A DNA stretch of 64,000 bases, taken from positions 7,463,391 to 7,527,390 of the forward strand of contig NC_077232.1 in NCBI RefSeq assembly GCF_027887165.1, read 5' to 3'. The DNA comes from Monodelphis domestica. Lineage: Eukaryota > Chordata > Mammalia > Didelphimorphia > Didelphidae. Shown in pieces: positions 55,931-64,000 of the stretch. The translations under genes were made by a program, and so were the position numbers. The notes below the pieces were generated by a model that worked only from the letters and a program-made list of their open reading frames with translations, searched no databases and was not told the DNA's origin. How positions within the stretch are numbered: position 1 is the first letter of the stretch; each line of letters begins with the position of its first letter.

Positions 55931-58903
55931 GTTAATTTAAATTTTATTTTATTTTCCCCAATTATGTGTAAAAATAGTTTCCAACATTTTAAAAAGAATT
56001 TTGAGCCTCTCATTCCCTCGCCCTCTTTCCCTTCCTTCCCCGCCTACCAAGATGGTAAGAATCTGATGCGGTTTTACATGTGCAATCATGTAAAACAGTT
56101 GTCCATGTTGATCCTTTTGTGGTAGGAAACGCAAACAAAATAATTAAGAAAGTGAAAACCGTTTCCTTTGGTCTGGGCTCTTTCTTTGGAAGCAAATGGC
56201 ACTTTTGGCCATGAATCTTTGGGGCTTGTTTTGGATCTTTATCCTGCTGAGAAGAGCCGAGTTCTTCACAGCTGGTCCTGGAACACTATAGCCATCGCTA
56301 TGTATGTTTTTCTCCTGGTTCTGCTCATCTCACTCTGCTTCAGTTCCGTGAACTCTTTCCAGGATTTTCTGAGTTCTTTCTGCTTGTCATTTCTTATAGC
56401 ACCATAGTTAGTGTTCCTTCACAGTCACATACTATGACTTCGCCATTCCCCAACAGATGGATGAATATTCCCTCGCTTTCCACCCCCACCAAAAGAGCTC
56501 TAGATATTTTGTACATGTAGATCCTTCCTCTTTTTGTGTTTTATCTCTTTGGGATACAAACCTAGTAACAGCATTGCTGGGTTAAAGGGTAGGGAAGTGT
56601 TTTATAGCCCTTTGGGTGTGGGTCCGAATTGTTCTTCAGAACAGTTGAATGGGTTCACAGTTCTCCCAGCAGTGTGTCCCCGTCTCAATTTTCCCACAAA
56701 TTTTGTCCGTTTCCTTTTCAGTCATAAAGGCCGACCTGCTAGTTGTGAGGTGGTACCTCAGAGTGGTGGTTGTTTTTTCTAATTAATAGTGATTTAGGGC
56801 ATTTTTTGAATGACTATCGAGAGCTATAATTACTTTATCTAAGAACTGCCTGTTCATATCCTCTGACCATTTGTCGATTGGGAATGACGTATTCTTATAC
56901 AGTTGACTTGTTTCCTCTATATATTTGAAAAGTGAGGCCTTTGTTGGAGAGACCGGTAAACATTTTTTTTAACCATTATCCATCCTATTTTCCTGACTTG
57001 TTTATCCTCTGGCTCAAAAGTGTTTGGCTTTTGACCACTACATCATCTTTTCTATAAGCACCCCCATCTCATCTCCCTCCCTTCCTACTTTCCTGAAAGC
57101 TTCCTATACCCAACTGATTGATATGTTCTTCCCTCTTTGAGCCAGTTCCAATGAGAGTCAGGTTCAAGCACTTCCCTCCCCACCTCCACCATCTTCCCCT
57201 TCCCTGTAAAAGCTCATGTCTCTTTTGTGTGTGATAATTTACCCCATTCTATTTCCCCTTCCCCTCCTCCCAATGTATTCCTCTTTCTCATGCCTTCAGT
57301 TTATTTTTTTTTTTAGATATTATCCTTTCACACCTTCACCCTCTGCCTATGTATACTTCTAACTGCCCTAATAATGATCAAGTAATTTTAGGAGTTAATT
57401 TCCCATGTAGGGATGTACATACACACTTTAACCTTGCTGAATGGCTTCGGATTTCTCTTTCCTGTTTATGTTTTTATATGTCCATTGAGTCTTGTATTTG
57501 AGAATAAAATTTTCAATTCAGTTCTAGTCTTTTCATCAGGAATGTTTGAAAGTCCTCTATTTCACTGAATATCCAACTTTTCTCCTGAAGGATTATGCTC
57601 AGTTTTGCTGGGTAAATGATTCTTGGTTGAAGTCCTAGCTCCTTCATCCTCCAGAAAATCATATTCTAGGCCCTCTAACCCATTAATGCAGAAGGTGCTA
57701 AATCTTGGGTTATCTTGCCTGTGGCTCCAAGGTATTTGAATTGTATCTTTTTGGCTATTTGTGATATTTTCTCTTTGACCTGGGAGTTCTGGAATTTGGT
57801 TGTAACATTCCTGGGAGTTACCCTTTTGGGATCTCTTTCAGGAGGTGATTGGTGGATTCATTCTATTTATATTTTACTCTCTGGTTCTAGAATATCGGGG
57901 CAGTTTTCCTTGATGATTTCTTGAAAGATAACGTCTAAGTTCTTTTTTTTTTTTTAATATATCCTGGCTTTCAGAGAGTCCAATAATTCTTAGTTTCCAG
58001 TGAGTTATTTCACATTTTCCTCTTTTTGCATTCTTTTGACTTTGTTCATTTATTTCTTGATGTCTCATGGAGTCATTAGCTTCCACTTGCCTTAAATTCT
58101 ACTTAATTAAATTCCACTTAAAATTCTAATTTTACATATTATTCTAAATAGCTTACTACCACCTCCTCTATTTATGTCTTCTATTATGATAAATGATAGA
58201 AAAACATTTTAAGAGTTATGAATATCTTTCCATTTAGAAATATAAACCATTTGACCTTATTGAGGACCTTACATTCTTCTCTTTCTCTTTTATTGTTTTT
58301 TATGTTTCTCTCAGATTTTGTATTTGGACATCAAATTTTCTTCTTAAGTCTGGTCTTTTCTTTAGGAATACTTGGAAATCTATTTTATTAAATAACCATA
58401 TTTTCTTCTGAAAGAATATTTTTGATGCATAGGTGATTCTTGGTTGTAAACCCAGTTCCCTTGCCTTCCTCTTTTCTGTTGTGCCTCATTTCCAGAATAA
58501 TGACAATTATTGCAGGTGTCAGAGAGGACCCTATCCCACCATGGGGCTCCTCCTCCACTAAGTTCCCAATTATGTAGTCCATCATTTATCTCTACCCTTT
58601 CTGGTTGATTTGTTATTCTACATTTCCCTGGAGAACTCCTGGTATTCCCCCAGAGGTTCCAACTGCTTCCAACCACTTAGGGTGAGTAGAATCCCTTGGG
58701 GCTCATTCAGTATAAGGTCCCCATCTCTCTTCATTGACTATCTCTCTTTACCCAAAAGAGCATTCATCAGTGGAATACCCTCTCACCTCCAGAGTAGGGC
58801 CTCTTTTCTTCCCGTTCCCCATTTTCAATCTTTCCTCTCTCCTCACTTACTTCTCCCATAAGTTCTTCTCTTTCTGAGACCAGAGATCACCTTCTCCTCA
58901 TTG

Positions 58904-59359
58904 TTAGCCCTTGACTTGACTCCAGTGTATCACTAACTCCTCTCCATCTCCCTGTTCTCTCCTGGTTTTAGGCATCCTTCTATGATGTAATGTAGCCCCC
59001 CAAAAGAAACATTCACTTATATGTAGTTTCACCAGGTTCTGCCCATTAAGTCCCCTGTCCACCTTTTCACTATTCTCAAATACCCCTATCAGATTTCTAC
59101 CTTCACCCCTGTTTTCCTCTGGACATTTAGAAAGAAATCTCCTGCTGTCATTTGTCCCTCTCTTACTGTTCCTGGCCCTGCCTTTATTCACTCTTCCTGC
59201 ATTTCTTTTATTTCTAATCTTCTGTCCAGAAGCAAATACTCTCTTCAGTTCTGGTTTTCTTTCTAAAAACTTTACAAACTCTGCTTTATTATTGAATATC
59301 CATCTTTGGTTATCTATGGTTAAGCTCAGATTTGTAGAGTAGGCTGCCCCAGACTTCAT
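58904..59359 (-). pseudogene. L1/HAL1 ORF1-like open frame remnant
   Basis: 151 codons open on the minus strand. Its segment WIFNNKAEFVKFLERKPELK aligns by eye with WIFSEIEDFQTFLMKRLELN read from the ORF1 region at about 57530. It is therefore an L1-family ORF1 relic, possibly from a HAL1-type (ORF1-only) element, not a host gene. Confidence 0.5.
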
Positions 59360-59964
59360 CCTGAGATCCAGTGCTCTTCAGAACACATCCCACTCCCTCC
59401 TCCTCTTCTAGCATGTACAGAATAGTCTTGCTTTATTCAAATAACTTTTCCTTTGTATTTAAAGGTCTTTCTCCTTATGGATTGCAAAAGAGTTTGAAAC
59501 TCTGAGGTTGTATTTTTTTTTCTGGAGGTGATCTATAAATTCTTTGGAATTTCATTTTCTATGTTCAGAAGTTCTGAGCAGTTTTCTTCTATTATTTCCT
59601 ACATTATGGTGTTAAGGTTTTTTGTCTTGTGTTCTTCTGGGAGATAACCTAATCCCTAGGTTATTTTTGAATTCAATATATTTGCTTGCAAAGGGAACAT
59701 ATTATCTTTTAATATTTTTGCTTCTCTTCTTCTATGTTGCTCTTCAGTTCTGTATATTTTTACATTTCCAGTCTATTATTCTCCCTTTTGTTTCTTTGGT
59801 CAGATTTGCCATTTCACATTCAAAATTTTGTATTTTGTCCACTTTTTGCTGTGGAGAACATAAGTTCTGCTCTCATGATTCTCATTTCTTTTTTAAACCA
59901 CTCAGGAACAGTGTATTACAGACCTGTGTTCTCAAATTCTTCAGGGTCATCAAATGTTGAATCC

Positions 59965-60230
59965 TTTAATGCAAATCCAGATCAAATTACTTACCATCTC
60001 CAAGAGTAGGGAGGGAAGGGAAGGAGGAAGACCATTTGGATCTTATAATTTCTGAAAATGTATGTTGAAAATTATTTTTAATTAATTAATCAATTTAAAA
60101 TCTTTTCCCCTGGTTACATGATTCATGTTCTTTCCCTCTTCTCTTCCCTCCCCACTCCCTGAGCTGATGAGCTATGTTGAAAATTATTGTGTGTAGTTGG
60201 GAAAATAAAATATCTCTGAATAAAAAAGTT
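59965..60230 (+). mobile_element. L1 3'-end copy, sense, split by a 96-bp L1 fragment
   Basis: CAGATCAAATTACTTACCAT and GTTGGGAAAATAAAATATCT mark a sense L1 3' UTR. Insert 60077-60172 (reversed L1 3' end, TGGTTACATGATTCATGTTC) is flanked by a perfect 16-bp duplication TATGTTGAAAATTATT at 60061-60076 and 60173-60188. Confidence 0.8.
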
Positions 60231-60244
60231 GGATCTTCTCTTCT

Positions 60245-60690
60245 TTTTCTTCCTTCCTTCCTTCCCTCCTTCCTTCCTTCCTTCCTTCCTTCCTTCCTTC
60301 CTTCCTTCCCTCCTTCCCTCCTTCCTTCCTTCCTTCCTTCCCTCCTTCCCTCCTTCCTTCCTTCCTTCCCTCCCTCCTTCCCTCCTTCCCTCCTTCCCTC
60401 CTTCCTTCCTTCCTTCCTTCCTTCCTTCCTTCCTTCCTTCCCTCCCTCCCTCCCTCCCTCCCTCCTTCCTTCCTTCCTTCCTTCCCTCCTTCCCTCCTTC
60501 CCTCCTTCCCTCCTTCCCTCCTTCCTTCCTTCCCTCCCTCCCTCCCTCCCTCCCTCCCTCCCTCCCTCCCTCCCTCCTTCCTTCCTTCCTTCCTTCCTTC
60601 CTTCCTTCCTTCCTTCCTTCCTTCCTTCCTTCCTTCCTTCCTTCCTTCCTTCCTTCCTTCCTTCCTTCCTTCCTTCCTTCCTTCCTTCTT
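60245..60690. repeat. (CCTT)n/(CCCT)n microsatellite
   Basis: About 445 bp of CCTT units with interspersed CCCT blocks, starting just after the L1 A-rich tail. It gives long spurious open frames on both strands. Confidence 0.97.
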
Positions 60691-61649
60691 TCCCTTTCCT
60701 GACAGTTTGTTTGTTTATGTTCAAGGTCTTGAGATTTTTTCTTCCTGATATCATTGTTACTTTCAGGGGGGGTTTCTGTCTTATTTTCCTTATTATTCAC
60801 TTCCTGACTCCTTCCCCTTTGACTGTGATTTCCTTGGGAGCAGGAGCTGTATCTCAAAGCATCTCAGCCTCCTCCACACTGGACAATCCACAATTTACCA
60901 GCTGAGGTGTCTGTACCCACTGATTTTGGGGTGGTCAGAACTGGCTCCAGCTAGATGCTGTGCTCTTTCCCTCAGGCTTATCAGAGTGCTTTAGAGCCCT
61001 CCCCCACTCCAACACATGATGCCCTATCTTGGTAACTTATCCCACCCCCTCTGTTCCTCAGATCTCTAGTCCAGCAATGGCAGCGCTTGCTTTCTCCTGC
61101 ACCAGCAGATCCAATCTTTGTACTGCTGGTGCTTCTGGATTGCAGTCTAACAGTAGGCTTTTGCTCCTGAAAGGCCATGAACAAGCTGATTGTCAAAGCC
61201 TGAGCAAATTTCCTGAAACCCAGGTCTCTATGGCACTGGAAAGAATGAGGGGTTACCATGGTACAAGGGTGGATTTTGATGTAAGTCTCTGTTGTGTCCT
61301 TGGATCTTCTAGTACAGCCTCACTGCCAGCAAAATGAGCTTCGGGGGAAGGGTGCCAAGTGAACTCAAGGTCAATGAGTGTGAGTTCCTGGGTTCTAGGT
61401 TTGTTTGTTTACCTTTTTTTAGATTCACAGAGGCAGCTGATGTTGCTTTATCTTTGGTGCATCATTTTTGTTTTGGAGATGTTTGAGAGGTCATGGGATC
61501 AAAGAAAATGTCTAGTTCACCATCTTGTTGCTCAGCTGGTTCAAGTCTTGCACTTAATAAGTGTTTATCAACTAAATGACTAACTAGTAACACATCTGTC
61601 TAAAATGCTTCAAAGAGTTTGGGAAGAATAACCAAATAAATTGCAACTG

Positions 61650-62420
61650 ATGACCTAAGACCATGTGAATTGTCATATTGAGGGAAAGGGCTTTTGAGCC
61701 AAGAAGAATTATTGGAACCAGAGAGAGGCTAGCCAGCTCCTACCTCAATGGAGTCAAAGAATTTGATTGTTTCCTTAGCTGAAAACAATATGTTACCATA
61801 TCAGCTGAAGAGAATACAGTACCATCCGATTGAGCTGGTGGGTGAAGATGGAAAAAGATGGCCTCTGTCCATCAAAAAGTGATCCTAGTGAGTCCAGCAC
61901 AGATGTTGTTCCCTAAGGAGAACTGAACTGTACTCTGCCTGGTCCAGTTCAACAGATCCAGAGCAGCAACCAAAGGGACTTGCTTGACCCAGTCCAGCAG
62001 CAGATTACCCATTCAGAGGAGACATTACACCTGAAGAGGAACACCACAAATGAGCCACCCAACTAGACTAATGGTGATGCAGTCAGTGCCTTTAAAGAGA
62101 CTCGGCCATTACTGACCCGACACCCCTCAACAAAGTTTGATAATTACCTTATCATGTATGTTCCCTACATACGTGTTTCACAGGCATGGTAATTTAATTT
62201 CATGCCTACTCTTCTCCCACAGACTCTGTGTGTATTTATGGGATAAGGTATCCCTTTTGGGGGAGAAATACATTATCATTTCTATGCTTGCTTTTATCTA
62301 TTGCCATTTGAGTAAATGCCTTTACTAAAGAACTGACAGAGTTTACTGACTGATTGTTAAGGAGGAGCTCACTGATTGGGGCTCATGGTCTAGGATTAGG
62401 AGATTAGTCTCCCACAGGGT
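61650..62420 (+). mobile_element. Possible LTR-type fossil, family unknown
   Basis: Begins after the L1 complex and ends near TCTCCCACA (62418). GAGTAAATGCCTTTACTAAA about 110 bp before the end resembles the R/U5 part of an LTR. No internal retroviral genes are recognised beside it. Boundaries and class are tentative; an unclassified marsupial repeat is the alternative. Confidence 0.3.
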
Positions 62421-62589
62421 TGCCCCTAGAATCCTTAAAGTGGTAGCAGCCACTCCTTGGAAAGCCAACTTGCCAGTGTGAGTGGTGGTAAGACAGGAGG
62501 AATGTTACAAATATATTCCAGAATTTTTCCAGGAACAAAATCAAGATTTCTGGCCTATCATTTGCAGGCTTTATTCTCTTCCCTTAAAA

Positions 62590-62850
62590 AAAGAAAATAG
62601 AATTTTATTGAAGCCTTTTGTTTTTTACATCAGCATAATTTCCCCAATTATCCTCTTCCCTCCCCCTCTCAAAGAGCCATTCTATGTAACAAAGAGTATT
62701 TTTAAAGTCATAAAAAGAAAAAGAGAGAAAAATCAGCACAATTGAGAAATACATTGAAAAAGCCTGAAGATAGGTACAATATGTACAAAATGCAACATTC
62801 GTGAACCTCTTGTTCTCTTCCCTTTAAAAAAAAACAGGACAGGATTTGCC
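62590..62850. mobile_element. Interspersed repeat of unknown class
   Basis: A/T-rich block with TTTTATTGAAGCCTTTTGTT and AGAGCCATTCTATGTAACAA. The pattern feels like a dispersed marsupial repeat, but I cannot assign the class. Confidence 0.35.
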
Positions 62851-63720
62851 CTCCTCCAGCTCTTGAGTTTGGTCTTCTGCTCTCCGTGATTCTCACGATT
62901 CACCAGGGACCCCTTGCCCGCTCGTCCAGTTACCCTGGCACCCTGGGCCTGGCAGCAGGACTCGGCCAAGGCTCTGGTGATGGAGCCCCCATTATCCATT
63001 TTGGCTCTGTCCTCTCCAGTGCAAAAATTAGCTTCCTTGGCAGAGAAAAGGCAAAGCCAAAGAACTGAGCAGCCCGTTCCCCTCTGCGTTACCTCCTGTC
63101 CTTGTCCCAGGCAGTCTGGGGAACATCGCCATCCCCTCTGTAGAGCTGAGAGCATGATGTTGGCTGCCTCCGTGCTGAGCGGAGCCCTCCTGGCAGGCGG
63201 CCAGGCTTTGGGATTGCTTCCCAGCCCTTCTGTTTCCATCTGCTTTCTCTGAATCGGAGGGCTCCAGGGCGCTGGGGATCCGCGCGAGATCCCTGCTCCT
63301 CCTGGGCTAACGGCTCCCAGATCTACCCATCTTGCCCCGAACTCAGAATGGGATTTTAGCCCAGGTCCTCAGGCTCCACGGCCAGGCAAGCCAAAGTGGC
63401 CGCCATGCTCTGGGCAGCCAATGCTGTGCTAGCTGCAATCCAAGTCTCCTCTCCCGGATCCATCCCCACGTCCTGCGTGGACGATGGGGATGACGCTGGA
63501 GTCGGAAGATCCCGTCCCGGCTGCTTCCTGCTCTGGGCCCGGACACTCCATGTGTACAGCAGAGATGGTGGCTACGGCTTCCTGGGAGAATCCTCGGGTC
63601 CCTCACTGGCCCTCCTCCCCTGGCCAGCTGCTGATGGCCGCTCTCCACATGGCCTCAGGAGATGCTTTGTGTATCCGTGGGGTCTCCCCCAAAAGGCAGC
63701 TGTAGAGAATAGAGTTCTTT
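62851..63720. other. Intergenic, nothing recognised
   Basis: Single-copy-looking sequence. I searched it for OVOL1 zinc-finger or C-terminal coding sequence and saw none. Confidence 0.4.
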
Positions 63721-63724
63721 ACTT

Positions 63725-63860
63725 GCAGCTCCATGACCCTGGGCATACCACCTCACCTCTGCTTGCCTCAGTCTCCCCATCTCTACAATGGGGCTCACAA
63801 TCGTGCTAACCTCACAGGATTGCCCGAGTACTTTGTAAACCTGAAGTTATTAAGTAACTG
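63725..63860 (+). mobile_element. MIR-type SINE
   Basis: CATGACCCTGGGCATACCAC, TTGCCTCAGTCTCCCCATCT, CTACAATGGGGCTCACAATC and TACTTTGTAAACCTGAAG in MIR order. The final 140 bases are unremarkable. Confidence 0.75.
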
Positions 63861-64000
63861 CTCAGACGGATCATAACTGGCTGGTTAGGTCCCTCCGCCC
63901 ACTGTACCCCCTTTCTGGGCAGATGGTGTCCACTGAGGGATGGCGCTATGCCGTGCCTTTCTGCTTCCTAGATTTCCTCGGGTGAGGTCTCCCTCCTCGA

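Larger units (their letters stand above)
55930..61550 (-). mobile_element. Antisense L1 complex (several L1-family copies)
   Basis: It starts at left with a reversed L1 3' end (55930-56160), then the end of ORF2 (56160-56980: GGGATACAAACCTAGTAACA, GTGAGGTGGTACCTCAGAGT). Most of ORF2 is deleted. ORF1-type sequence follows (57060-58090), with two further ORF1-like stretches (58300-58480 and 59220-59700). CCATCTTGTTGCTCAGCTGG near 61530 looks like the reversed 5' end. An internal sense L1 3' end and a pyrimidine tract are listed separately. Confidence 0.7.

Noticed and set aside
58904-59359. 151-codon minus-strand frame as a host gene
   Set aside because: It aligns with the L1 ORF1 segment nearby, so it is a LINE remnant.
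62733-63239. Minus-strand 168-codon frame near the right edge as a possible OVOL1 exon
   Set aside because: No C2H2 zinc-finger pattern or OVOL1 C-terminal sequence is visible; part overlaps a dispersed repeat.

Overview
The window is vertebrate nuclear DNA, almost certainly from a marsupial. The evidence is intron-rich genes matching human 11q13 genes nearly residue for residue, dense tRNA-derived marsupial SINEs, marsupial-type L1 copies, and older MIR, L2 and CR1/L3 relics. I cannot name the species.

Gene-dense part (1-28.7 kb): four orthologous genes lie in the human 11q13.1 order, read here as EFEMP2(+), MUS81(-), CFL1(+), SNX32(-). EFEMP2 (fibulin-4, elastic-fibre assembly) enters from the left edge with its last seven exons. 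MUS81 (structure-specific nuclease) is complete, with 16 exons and 551 residues. CFL1 (cofilin-1) is complete, with 4 exons and 166 residues. SNX32 (PX-BAR sorting nexin) is complete, with 13 exons and 403 residues. EFEMP2/MUS81 and CFL1/SNX32 meet tail to tail. MUS81/CFL1 are head to head across a 1.7-kb gap that holds two perfect SRF CArG boxes, a perfect inverted repeat of GC boxes and paired ZNF143-like motifs.

Head to head with SNX32 is a gene I do not recognise: a 789-codon open frame (25070-27439, +) with 11 repeats of 13 codons followed by 30 repeats of 10 codons, 28 of which carry a basic-basic-x-Ser motif. It is the most likely undescribed gene here. OVOL1, the next human neighbour, is not in the window.

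Repeat-rich part (28.7-64 kb): I find no host gene. The stretch holds many SINEs, two long antisense L1 copies (35.4-41.5 kb and 55.9-61.5 kb) with several layers of nested insertions, an LTR fossil, an L2 with a readable reverse-transcriptase remnant, a CR1/L3 fragment and three large pyrimidine tracts. Between 44 and 52 kb the DNA turns GC-rich and includes a CpG island (about 46.1-46.4 kb) with no gene I can assign.

Exon boundaries were set by hand from GT/AG signals, reading phase and remembered human protein sequences. Repeat boundaries are approximate unless a target-site duplication is given.
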